From Apostichopus japonicus (taxonomy: Eukaryota > Echinodermata > Holothuroidea > Aspidochirotida > Stichopodidae): DNA of 64,000 bases. Under the pieces are notes generated by a model. The model ran no database searches. It had not been told where the DNA came from and was given only the letters and a program-made list of their open reading frames with translations. The stretch covers positions 27,877,898 to 27,941,897 of the forward strand of contig NC_092577.1 in NCBI RefSeq assembly GCF_037975245.1, in the 5' to 3' direction. How positions within the stretch are numbered: the stretch's first letter is position 1; every line of letters begins with the position of its first letter. The position numbers and the translations under genes are program-made. This document shows positions 25,265 to 36,416 of the stretch, piece by piece.

Positions 25265-25640
25265 GGTGTTACATACCGGGAAGTTTTGGTCTCCAGTTAG
25301 GTTTAAACCTTGTTATATGCAACTTCACTATTAAAGCCCAATACAAACGAGTAGACCCTACACTACTAAATATTACTATCATACTAAGTATGATTTATTG
25401 GTCCCATATATGCTACATATTAAAATATGGTCACCTTATGTTAAAATTCTTAAACTGTTTTATTAACCACCTTGGAGGAAATTTACCTAACTGGGAAATT
25501 TAGTCATCTTGTTGTGTGTGTTTATAATGTCAGCGAACAATATGGAGAGTGAACACCTTCAGGAAAGGACTTTTTTGAAAACTTCCAGCAATTACAGCAT
25601 GCCGTAATTTGGGGCCATTACAGACTACTTTTGATGAGTA
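25265..25640 (+). repeat. dispersed repeat family R, copy D
   Basis: Forward copy after the tandem array, aligned with copy C: GGTCTCCAGTTAGGTTTAAAC, ATATTAAAATATGGTCACC, TTTACCTAACTGGGAAATTT, AACAATATGGAGAGTGAA and TTCCAGCAATTACAGCATGC, ending GGGGCCATTACAGACTAC. An extra CAATACAAACGAGTAGACCC from the tandem unit is embedded near 25340, showing mixing of the two sequence families. Confidence 0.75.
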
Positions 25641-26269
25641 TACGTATTTGAACTCGAAGCCCCTCATCCCACAATCAATTTCCCCTCCCTAAATCTATTA
25701 CGCCTGATTGACTCTGCGATCAATTTCATATATAGGTTGATGATACCTATACTTACTTTTAATTTAACATAATATGTTGATTACATATATCAACTGAAAA
25801 TTATAGTGGGGGATCATAACGATGAAGAAACTGTACCCATCAGCCTTAGATTAAAATTGTATACGTACGCTTATGAGTACGGAATTTCCGACTGTGGCAC
25901 TCTATTTTTCATAAATTCTTGCTACTTGTGAGTGACCTACAATTTTCGGTCAAACCTGACCTTTAATCAGTCATATTTACCTCGTTTTCCTTGTCATATT
26001 AAGAAATTGTATCTTGCGGTTCTTATACTCCACCTTACAAAACTTCGTGTGATTTTGAATACTCTAAAAAAAAAATGCCTAATAAACTACTGTACAACGT
26101 ATACAATTAAAACGCTCAATGTTATTCTACGGAAGCTTAAAATGGCCATCAACATAAGAAAAACTTTGCCCATAAAGTGAAATTTTTCAGTAAATTGTTA
26201 AAATAACAAGATAAAATCTTATCCAAAAAAAAAAACAGAAAAATGTTGGATTGCTTAGTTGCTTAAACT

Positions 26270-26607
26270 GAGCAATTGAACAATTTTTGAAAATGTTTAA
26301 TTGACAACTTATCATATCTCGTGTATTGGACATTTTGCTGCAAATTGTTCACTTGTTCACTTCATTCCATCTGAGCAATTGAAAAATTTTCTGCAAAATG
26401 TTCAATGGACAACTTATCTTATCTCGTTAATTGGACATGTTTTTGGCAAAATGTTCAATTGTTCACTTCATCCCAATTGAGCAATTGTAAAATTTTCTGC
26501 AAAATGTTTAATTGGCAACTTATCGTATCTCGTCAACTCCACATTTTTCTGCAAAATGTTTGACTGTTCACTTCATTCCCAATGCTCAGTTGGAATGAAG
26601 TGAACAA
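26270..26607. repeat. three ~105-bp tandem repeats ending in a hairpin
   Basis: GAGCAATTG starts units at about 26271, 26373 and 26479. Each has TTTCTGCAAAATGTT, CAACTTATC-TATCTCGT, and a closing TTCACTTCATTCC. After the third unit an inverted copy follows. The arms TGTTCACTTCATTCC (26565-26579) and GGAATGAAGTGAACA (26592-26606) form a perfect 15-base stem with a 12-base loop. This suggests a foldback element or a replication-slippage end. Confidence 0.85.
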
Positions 26608-27458
26608 TTTAATTTTTTTCATGTGAGTGATAAATAGCCCCCCCCCCCCAAGAAAATAATATTAAGCGCGCTAGGAAAAAGCACTCTATTTTGGGGTAGT
26701 TCACTATGTCTTCGAATATAATTTGTTGAAAAAGAAAAGTTTTCCCCTTTGTTACATTAACATAGCTTTTTTAGTTGGTAGTCTATGTAGCCTATCAAGC
26801 TGATAACTTATACTCATTGCTTACTCGCTAACCAGAGTGATTAATACATTTGTGAAGTGAGGGCCAGTGGTACAAATGTACCAAAAAAACAAAAGTGCAG
26901 TCGCGAAAGATGGAGTGTCTGACTGACTGACTGACTGACACTGACTGTATCGTTGACGAGTAGGGTGTGGGGGGGGGGGGGGCTGCGGGTTACAAGGCAG
27001 CAGTCGGAATTTTCTGGCTCCAAATCCCATCCAGTTGGAATTTCAGCCACTACATCTCCCCCCCCCCCCCTACCCACTCTCAATCATCAGGCCTTAGTTA
27101 CGTCCCTGTGTATAATACGTATAAACGACGTTCATTACTGTTTAGTTTTTACGGAAATGTCGAAAATAATTTATATCGCTTGAGAAAATAAGCATTATGC
27201 CAAAAAATTGGCATATTCACGTGTGGTGTTTGTAAAAATCACGCACCTATATGCAAATATATAATAGCTAAGATTGTCCTGTGTCCGTTATATAATTCCA
27301 TTAAAGAAATGCATACCTGAGACACGGAAGTATTATCCTGTGAGGGTACCGTAATACATTCATGCTTGAGACACATGCAAGTCTTAAATAAACAGAATAG
27401 CAAGTCCCAAACATATAGACCTTCCTTACCGGTTTCGAACCTCTGGACATACAATCAG

Positions 27459-27573
27459 CGTCCATATAGCCTAGTGGTTAGGGTGTCCGCGTACAGAGCG
27501 GGAGGCCCGTGGCTCGAATCCTGGTGGAGGCTGAAAGTTTGTTTCACTGTTCTTGATTTACAAACTCATTACG

Positions 27574-27576
<3 letters not shown>
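27459..27576 (+). mobile_element. tRNA-derived SINE (putative)
   Basis: A polymerase III type promoter is visible: A box TAGCCTAGTGG (27467-27477) followed by TTAGGGTG, and B box GGCTCGAATCC (27511-27521), 44 bases downstream. Between them CCGC-GTACAGA-GCGG can form an anticodon-like arm with a 7-base loop. The T arm is imperfect, and the 3' side runs into an unrelated T-rich sequence and a (TA)n tail. It is therefore a SINE head and not a functional tRNA gene. No flanking duplication was found by eye. Confidence 0.65.

Positions 27577-27634
<58 letters not shown>
27577..27634. repeat. (TA)n tail/microsatellite behind the SINE
   Basis: About 29 perfect TA units immediately after the SINE-like body. 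They may be its expanded simple-repeat tail. Confidence 0.9.
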
Positions 27635-27637
<3 letters not shown>

Positions 27638-29321
27638 AATAAACATACATAAGTGCCGTATAAAGGCTAAAATAGAGCGCCTACATTACAATACGTAGCA
27701 CACACAGCGAAATCCATATGCATGTGCCGGATCAAGGTAATGGTTTTATTCTCCAATAGTTATATATATGAAACGAATTTTCCTGAAAATTATTGCAAAC
27801 TACATCTCGATCAAGTAACGTTAAATACACAAGTGATATTTAATATGTTGAATGTCAAAAAATGGAATGTAGCTATATCATTACGCTGTTGATATGGAAC
27901 TGAATAAAATTAAAAATTAAATACTGCCGCATTTTGAAGAGTGTCAGAATTTCAAACCTTTTAAAATGATAACTCGTGGGTCTCTGAAAAATATAGCAAG
28001 AATGTGTTTGTGATTACTGTCAAAAAGGCGTGATATACTGAATAACATGTAAATATCAAATGCTATTGTCACTGTGACACGCTTCACATTGTTTAATTGT
28101 TTATTGTAAGATTCCAGCTTCTATATGATCACTGAGTCAAAGCATGGTTAAATGATCGACAAACTGCTATATTCAGTTTCCTCCGACTTTAACATAAGTT
28201 CACGAGATCGTCAACAAGTTTTAGAAGCGGCAGTTCACGGCTTCCATACAGATTTGAATTTAGCTGCCTATTGTTGCTGGACCGTAGAATTCGGAAATAT
28301 CAATGTTGGATGCTAACTACGGAGCTACAGAAGCGTAGAAAGGACATTGTACCATTGTATGATGGAGGTTTTTACCTCCATGATTGTACTAACAAATTTA
28401 TGGACTAGTAGAACATAATGATAATATAATAATTGCAGTTTCCATGAACTGATATGTGAAAAGAATCGCTTTGCGTTGAAGACTTTTCGAAGACAAGACA
28501 AGACAAAAAAAACAAAAAAACTATGGCTTGGAGGATTCACACTGAGTACATAGCATCGCACAATTTTTGTCACTTGAAATCCAATCGAGTTTTCCCTTTG
28601 CTGTTTTCGCCAAGTTAGCTTCCGAGAACCCGCGACGTTTAAATGAGCATTTACAATAATTAGGGTACTTTAATTAGACCTCCTTTAACGCTATATTGGG
28701 GACCCAATGCAACCATGTGGTGCACCCCACCCACTCACCCCCCCCCCCCTCGTCAGGTTCCCCAATATGTGGTAAACTTAACTGTTAATGCAAAGAATCG
28801 TTCTTAATTTTATTATGAACCTGTTTAATTGCATATGCCTTTGTTATAGAATGTAATCCGTTAATTTTAATTGGAAAGTTAGGTGATCGAGGAACACATT
28901 GACATCTCATGGATACAACATTTTCCCCTAAACTGATCCAGAATGGTCGTAGAATTCATCTAATATTACAAATGAGTCATATTTTGGATATTTGTGGATG
29001 TCTCCTTCTATCCAACTATATGTACCTCCTCCGAGTTTAGTCCTGAGATAGAAATTAAAATATAATTAGCCGGTTCTTTGGTGATGCCGTTTTTGCGGCT
29101 TTAGAAATGGTCGGGTCCAGAATAGCTATTTAGGGCATTTATTTAAAGACGGGGACAGGGTGGGTGGGTGGGGGGGGGGCACAAGCCTCGGAACTGGGAT
29201 ATCGAACAATCGGTACTCAGTGTCAGGCTTCAAAAACCTCGGCTAAACTTTGTCGGTCATAGCGGCGCAAATCCATATTTGAGATTTAAGTAATTTTTGC
29301 TTAAATTTTGTGCGAAACTTT

Positions 29322-29390
29322 TTCCAACCTCCAACCTCCAACCTCCAACCACATGCCCCCTGCCCCTCCCCCTCCCCCTTCCCCTCCCCC
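29322..29390. repeat. CCAACCT tandem repeat plus C-rich run
   Basis: Four copies of a CCAACCT heptamer are followed by a stretch of CCCCT/CCCC blocks (29353-29390). The opposite strand has the spacing of G runs needed for a G-quadruplex. Confidence 0.75.
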
Positions 29391-29891
29391 GTTTTAAATG
29401 CTCCTCTTACGATTCCCATTGTCCATATTCTTTTTCATAGATTAGTCGAGATAGATTTCAACAGTCCGTGTTTTGCTCTGCCGATTTCTCTCAATATGCC
29501 GTCAAGTGATATTCGAAGAAGTATATTCAAGGCCTATATCATGCACGTAAAGCGATGAAACGCACAAATACCCACCGCAATATATGTACGAAACAGAAAA
29601 GTATACTGGTCACTTACTATAAATACCATTTCCAGATAAGGAAGTGAAATTTCCGGTCACTTCACAATGATAAACTTTACTGTCTGTCACTTTGCAGTTC
29701 ACTGGTTGGCTACTCCAGTTGGTTAGTAACAATAACGTATTCAGTATAGTTAATTACGTCACAGCATGGGCTTACAAGAAAGCGGGCAATTTGAAATCAG
29801 TAAAAGGCGGTATCACAGGTAGCAACACGTTGGTTTGATTCACACCGCACTTGATTCTCAATCGAGTTCTACATTGCAAAGAGCATTCAAA

Positions 29892-31279
29892 ATGGACGAT
29901 TCCGGCTTCCGTGGTTTATTGCAGAAGTAACAGAAAGCTCCGTGGAAGCAAGGTTGCCAGTTTATAAAAGTACACTTTCAATTCGATCCGTCGCTGGTTT
30001 TTAATGATGTTCCGCAGGAAAATGTCATACGTGTATTGGAAAAAGAAAAACACATTTAGAAGCAGCGACAGTTGGAACTACCGCGGCAGTATGCACACGT
30101 TGTGACAGAAAGCTCGATGCAAACATTTGAAGGAAGAATTAAAGGCACTCCGAGCACTACTGGCTGAGAAGGAACAACTTCTTTCGAAAAAAAAACAAAC
30201 GAAAACAAAGTTCTCTGTGCTACTGGATTGTTCGGTACGTAACACTAGGCCAAGAATTATTAATGTAATTTTTCAATCACTAAAAGTCACCATTATATAA
30301 ACCCTAGACCTGTACAGGCATTCGCTCCTTTAAAAACGATAAATTAAAAGAGTTAAAATATGACAGTGAGAGAAATAATATAATAATCTCCTTTTAGATA
30401 TCTGTAAAATGTTTCATGCACAATTTGCCAGGGTATACTGTTATTGATACATTCACGTTCTAACCTTGTGATGGTGAACGTCACCCGACCACGTACCCCC
30501 TACCTCCCCCAACCCATAAACAAATCTGCTTTGTAAACCGTTGAAACATACAGTGGCGTAGGAAGGTACATTTGAGTAGGCGGTTGAATACTGATGGCCG
30601 GCCCGGGGAGGGGTCTAGGGGGAGTTTTGCATTTCCAGGTGGCCTCAGATGCAATTTGGTGCAATAAGACACACTTCAACACCCACCCCATTTTGTTAAC
30701 TTAATTTTGTATTTTCACCTGGCCTTAGATGCAATTTGGTGCTCCAAATGAGATTTTTTTTTCTCATTTGGAAATGAAAAAGGGGTTTTTCTGACTTGCG
30801 AAGCGGGGGGGGGGGGGCGGAATGATACTTCCGCGCCTCCACATTTTCACTGGGGGGGGCTGGAGATATTGACAGTTGGAGCTAGTATATTTTTCGACAA
30901 AAGTAAACTATATATGCCAACTGGTCTTTATATATGTCTAATTCATACTTATTCTTGTATCTTTGTTTACAGAAACTTCAGTGTAGATTGAGCGCAATGA
31001 AGAACATAGACTGGTCAGAGGAGAGAAAACACTGACTGTACAGTGATGTCAACTGAGTATATGTCATCCGAGGAATCTGACATGGAGAGCGAACGAGCTA
31101 GGGTACCGTAGTGTAGGAGTTCACTTGGGAGTCGGAAAGACTGAACAAAATGAGGCTGGACTCATTCTATAAGGACGTTCTCCTTAGCGAAAAGTCCAGA
31201 AAAAAGGATACCCACCGTTAGGAAAGAAGACGTATCTTTAAAATGCGTACCGACTGACGCCCCAACTTGGGCTGTTAAT
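29892..31279 (+). pseudogene. decayed two-exon gene of an unnamed multi-copy (probably transposon-linked) family
   Basis: Exon A (29892-30234) starts ATG GAC GAT and reads MDDSGFRGLLQK, stop, then HFQFDPSLVFNDVPQENVI and RVLEKEKH. After a frameshift come a CxxC segment, VCTRCDRKLDAN, and after another a coiled-coil-like LKEELKALRALLAEKEQLL. It ends at a plausible donor, TTCG|GTACGT. Exon B follows TTTGTTTACAG at 30973: KLQCRLSAMKNIDWSEER, frameshift, MSTEYMSSEESDMESERAR, stop, EFTWESERLNKMRLDSFYKD, and finally PTDAPTWAVN (about 31250-31279). I recall similar acidic SSEESD...W..E...L...APxWAV proteins as repeated uncharacterised genes in marine invertebrates, but cannot name the family. Several stops and frameshifts make it non-functional. 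The intron holds hAT copy 3. Confidence 0.65.
30551..30863 (-). mobile_element. non-autonomous hAT-type DNA transposon, copy 3 (truncated)
   Basis: Inverse copy starting CAGTGGCGTAGGAA at 30551 and matching copies 1 and 2 through the CTCATTTGG/CCAAATGAG pair, the GCGAAGCGGG run and TTTTCACTGGGGG. It stops within the C/G-rich end, and about 28 terminal bases, including the second inverted repeat, are missing. No 8-bp duplication remains. It lies in the intron of the decayed gene at 29892-31279. Confidence 0.85.
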
Positions 31280-32999
31280 TAGGCCGAACAATAACAATGA
31301 AGGTATGACCCCCCTCCAAATGGTGAAAATGGTCATTGTTTGATGTGCCGGATTAAGCTTGTGGGAGGCCCGTGGCAAACAGTTTATTGGAGCTTCCATA
31401 GAGATACATTGGTACCGGATAACGCCGGATGTATAGCTCACAAAAGACATCTATTTGCCCACGGTGGTTATGATACGTACATTAAAACATCACATAAAAA
31501 CAGTCATTGATCAACAGCGTAAAGACTGCATATCGAGGTCCATTTCGTTTGACTTCTTTGAACTTTTTGTACCATATACAACGTAGAATAATGTAACGTT
31601 ATAACAATATTTCTTTGAATTTTTTACCCAACGTTTAAACTCGTGCCCCTGTTGCACGTGGATAATCCTGTCCTGAGCATTTGTTGATTAATGAGGCACC
31701 AGGAACAAACAGCAAACGCCGTTGTTTCGGATACAAACAAGTTGCAGTTGACGATTTTGTATAATAAAGAAGAGTTTTCTCTAATTTAACATTTGGTGTA
31801 ATTACATGATACCTTTAAAAAGAAATCCTGCCTGAGATAAATGCAACAAGGAAGAAAAAATATGCCCATAATAATAGATGTCAGATTAATTATTATTTTC
31901 TTGTTAGTCTTTTGCTTTAATGGAAGCCTCTTTTTTAAATTTCCCTTCACAGCTAATATATTCCATCAAGGGATTAAATGTTAAGGATTAAGTTATCCTT
32001 AAAATATTTTCAGGAAACAAAAGCCAAGAAAAAAGCATGATTCTATTAATTGTTAATGAATCATTTAGTAAATCATATTTTAAAATAAGACATAGCTATA
32101 GAGCATAGGCCTAATAATTTGTCGAAATGTTGTTGTACTTGTACGTTTGTCTTTCATTATTCATGCATGGCTAATTCCAGACTTTCAGGGTAAAAAAAAT
32201 AGAGATCTTGTTTGGGCTATCATTGCATTTTATATCAAAATATATGTTAATTACAATAAAATTTAAAGCAGCAACAAAATGTTAAGCGTGCTACGAAATG
32301 AGGCAGGAAGTGGTGTTCTGTGTCAAGTTCGTTCCACATAAAAGAGGCTGGTACCGTTTCCGGGCCTGGGTGGAGGGGGGGGGTCGAGGGGCCGATAACC
32401 ATCATGGAAGAAGTGCCTAGGCGTTTATATCATCTGAGGATAAACACACCGAATTTTAAACATAAATTTGTTTGGTTCAATTTAACTGCTGATATGTTAA
32501 GTTACTTCAAGTGGGTAGCTGGTTTTCAGAGGTTTTGATTTGCAAACTAGTAACTAAAAATAGAAACATTCCATATTTACTTGTTTTTTTTTCCTTCTTT
32601 CACCTGGCATTAAAATCGTTGCATGTGTATATAATTGCCACAATGTAAGTAGAGTAATATTTGGGCATCAAAAAACATTCTCCGGACAATAATGCATGTT
32701 TTGAAATTTGAAAAGGAAAATGGCTTCTCGAGGTTTAAACTTTGTATTCAAAAAGCTGAATATTCAACACTATGATGTAAAGCAATATTGAGTTGCATTT
32801 AGATGTATTTACACATTAGAAGTGGTATTTCGTTCATTTACATAATTTTTGTATAAGTGTAAAAATAACAAATTAACGTTTATGATGCGATATGAGGTGC
32901 AAATATATAAATAAAAAAGTGGAAAATCAAACGAGTGTGATTTTATATTTATTATTTTTAATTTTCTTTAAATCAAATGTAATATTTGATAGAGGTGGT

Positions 33000-33498
33000 C
33001 CGTGTATTTCTCAGCCTAATCAACCCGATTAAGACTCCCTAAACGTGGCGAATAAGCCCAGCCCCTGTATTGGTCGTAAGTAATGTGTTTACGATGACCA
33101 CGTTTCTCCGTATATATTGGTGTAATCATGGCGTTTACGATGATCAATGCGAGAAGTTTACTGCTGGATTCAAACGTAAACTCCAGATTAACGGTCATGT
33201 TTAAGGTAGCGAATCAGTTGTAATTGTGACCGGAAACGTAAAGATTACCCTTCCCTGAAACCGCACGATTAAGTGAGCTTCACCGTATTTGGATGACACT
33301 TGGCGTTTACGGTCACCGCGTACTCGGTAAATAAGTCATCGCGAACGCGGAAAACTCACGCGTTTAAGTTGGGTCGTAAGCTTACCTTAATCACTAGTTT
33401 CAGGAGTGGAAACGTAACGGAAACAGGCTGGAACTCGGAATTTACGTCGCAATTACAGACCGAAAACGGCGATTTAAACGCGTGTTTTTTTCCCGTGT
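33000..33498 (-). mobile_element. TTTACG-rich repetitive block with CCCGTGT terminus (right block)
   Basis: It ends TTTAAACGCGTG then TTTTTTTCCCGTGT (33473-33498), the inverse of the terminus at 20079 with only small differences in the A run and one G/A change. Upstream it uses the same vocabulary as the left block: GTTTACG, GATTACC, GTCGTAAG, CGGAAA and CGTAAAC. The inner boundary near 33000 is set by where the words stop and is approximate. Short open frames on both strands are incidental. Confidence 0.6.
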
Positions 33499-33958
33499 TA
33501 GAAGTATTTCATGATCAGCTTTAACTGGATGACTCGTCACTATGGTTTGAGTGAATTCTATTTCATTCATGGTACTTTACTTCCGGATATCCCATCTCGT
33601 CAAACCCATATGGGGAGTCATAAGACCCATTTTTTCAGTTGGATTTCAAATACAACAGAGCGGTAGTTCGCCTAAATCGCTGGCTGTAGAGCATCCGGAG
33701 GGCCCTGAAACCTCTCCCGGTCCTAAGTAATAAAAAACACTCCCCCCCCCCTCCTCACCAGTCCTAACTAACGCAACGGTGTGCATGTTATATCTGTGTA
33801 GTGTGTACGTTACCCTTTGTTTTCATATATACATGTGCATACATCCATGCGAGATCATTACACAAGATGTGGTATTCGCCAGCCTGAGGGTTTGATAGTG
33901 TCCGCCAAGTATGAACCTCATACACAGGTATAGGCTATATGTACACTGCGTACTTTCA

Positions 33959-33977
33959 ACAAGGGAACGACTCCCTG
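33959..33977. repeat. decayed AGGGA...TCCCT palindrome
   Basis: CAAGGGAACGACTCCCTG resembles the GGGAGTTGT/ACAACTCCC palindromes near 13347 and 22160. It is short, so chance is possible. Confidence 0.25.
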
Positions 33978-35982
33978 TTTAACCAAGGCGCTTGTTATTC
34001 CAACTGTGTGCATCATATAAAAGGAATTATTACGGAATATAGTTTACTGCTGGCCTTTCAAGCCATCTCTGTGACAATACCCCAAATCTCAGTACAGAAT
34101 ATATACGAGTAGCCTACCATACAAAGCAGCTAACCTACGTGCTCACACGTATATATGCTGTGTAATGGAACTGTATTTACGGAAACAAACATGTACGAAA
34201 CAGTTATACAAAACACATCATATCAATTTACCAATCTTTCATCAGTACTTTATAGGTCTGTTTCGGGGTCATTAAAGCCTCTTCCCTGGTCTAAATGGGT
34301 CAGTTTAGGGTCAATTGTGAGGTCAGTGTTTGGAAATCATTCCTCTGATATGGTCAATCTATGTAATGATCATATTCCCCCGTTTTTCGTTGCTCGAAAA
34401 TTGGTCAAATTTGGCCGAATCTGTCTCATATTTAGCTACTAGAAACCCCCACAGGTTTGTTTTTATCACATATACTATTTATAAAATTTGACCCGACAAC
34501 GTCCCTTTATGGTTCAAAGGGGGATTAGGCATTTAGGGCGATGATCGCTTCGTTAGTATCGTAACAGTTAAAGGCGTTGCTTGTAGACCCCTGGAGGTTT
34601 ACACAGTATCTTCTTGTATTTACGTCTCAATCTGGCCTATATAATCCATTGTGGAAGATTGCCAGTTACAACAGATGTTTGGTTTTACTCCCGAGTGTCT
34701 TCCGAGAAAAAAAAACGTTCACGTCTTAAACTCAAGAATATGAATATTCATAGCTAGGTTTCATTTATTTTTAACACTTGCCTTTCAGTTGTTCATAAAT
34801 ATTTTGTCATGACTGCACACATGGAGGGAGGAGCCCATGCCACACTACACGGCTTTGCGTGGGACCATTCTGGAGTCGTCACAATAGGCTAAAATATAAC
34901 GATGGTTAACGATCTATACGGACATGAATATGCAAATCAGACGAACTCAAATCGTTGGCCTGGTCAGTTTACTGTATAGACTTTAATGCTTGAGAGATAC
35001 CAACCACGTAGGCAAGGAGGACGTAAAAGTGTTTTTCTTGGTCAATTTTTCTTGTTATTTTGTACCATATTTATGTCCCCAGTTCACACACCGTGGAAGC
35101 TATGTCGGGCCGCTTGACACGTAATGCACATTACTGGATAACCTTTGTATATCACCTATTGTCACCTCTTCTGTGATGTATAACAATATATCGCTCCGGA
35201 AGGCCATCTTTTTTCCCTTGTGTCCTGACTGTCCTGTCCAGGGGGGAGACCACATGAGTTATAACTCATAATTCACAATGGATAACATATATAGAATTGA
35301 CCTAGAGGTACTGACCCACAGTTACATGGTTATGTATCAACTATAGAATTTATGTTATATAGCCTATTTGAACTAAGGTTTGTTTCATCGATTATAAACA
35401 AACGAATGTGTTTTGCCGAATTACCAAATATCAACTTACCCTGAGCCCGCCGAATGAAATCAGCATTCTTTAACGACAGTGATTTACGTATTGTAAAAAG
35501 TTAAAATGTGCAATTCAATATTATGTTTACATCAAATGGAATAAATAAATAGATACGTTCATCATCATATTATTATGTTACTATGGATACAAAGACGTTC
35601 ATTGGTTCACTAGAAGAAAATCTTCGTATTGTGATATCATTTCAATTCTTCTAATTAATTGAAAAACATGACGTTTTCCTCGTTAGCAAGATAATTATAT
35701 CAGTCAATCTATACAGCTTACAAGGGGCTATCTTTAGCATTACGTATTTAAGTGAGTTTCCCGTGATTTTAGTGATTGATATTTGACATGAAATAAACTA
35801 ATTTGTTTGCCATGATAAAGAAAAATTCGAAAACCAATAAGGTCATTGGCATCTCGTCACATCACTTCAGAGATAACAACATGGTGGCTGTGACGAAAAT
35901 TCATGACCAAAATTGATGGTGGCTTAACTAAGGTAAATGAGACACGTTGCTGAACAGCTGCAAAATATCTCAAAGTGTTTGT

Positions 35983-36030
35983 GTGGGGGAGGGGGTTGGG
36001 GAGGGGAAGGGGAAGGGGAGGGGTGGGGAG
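35983..36030 (+). other. G-rich tract with G-quadruplex potential
   Basis: At least eight runs of four or five G separated by A, AA, TT or T lie on the + (sense) strand. That far exceeds the four G runs needed for an intramolecular quadruplex, and the RNA of the intron would also carry it. Confidence 0.7.
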
Positions 36031-36354
36031 GACAGAGGCTTCTAACTTTCCTCCGACTGATTCAATTAGAATCTGTATGGAAGAGTTAGAGGCAAATCAA
36101 GGATGTTATAAAGGGGTTTAGCTCCGAGGCTGTTGAAGCCGATGTTCATGAAAGAGGTATCGGGGTTCTACCCCAGAAGAAAAGTTTAAAGTTAAGCAGT
36201 CAATTCTGGGTCAGATTAAGACAACCTGTACAGATTAGGTCCAAGCTCAAGGTTGTCCAAAGAGATGCTCTTAAACGTTTCTGTGAGGTGGCTGTCCAAA
36301 CGTATAAATGGTCTAATTCTTCTCGCTTGTATGTAAACACCGACTGAAACATTT

Positions 36355-36416
36355 TCATACGACTGACGATAGGGGATGGCACCTTCCCCTTTCTCCGGAC
36401 CCCCCGGCCTCCCCAT
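36355..36416 (-). mobile_element. possible end of another DNA transposon
   Basis: On the - strand the sequence starts CCAGTAGCGTACGCAATGGGG and runs into a C/G-rich stretch. CAGTAGCGTACGC is a plausible hAT-like terminus, but no partner end or 8-bp duplication was found. Confidence 0.25.

Noticed and set aside
27459-27540. Functional tRNA gene
   Set aside because: A and B boxes are present, but the acceptor and T arms do not pair properly and the 3' part continues into SINE-like sequence.
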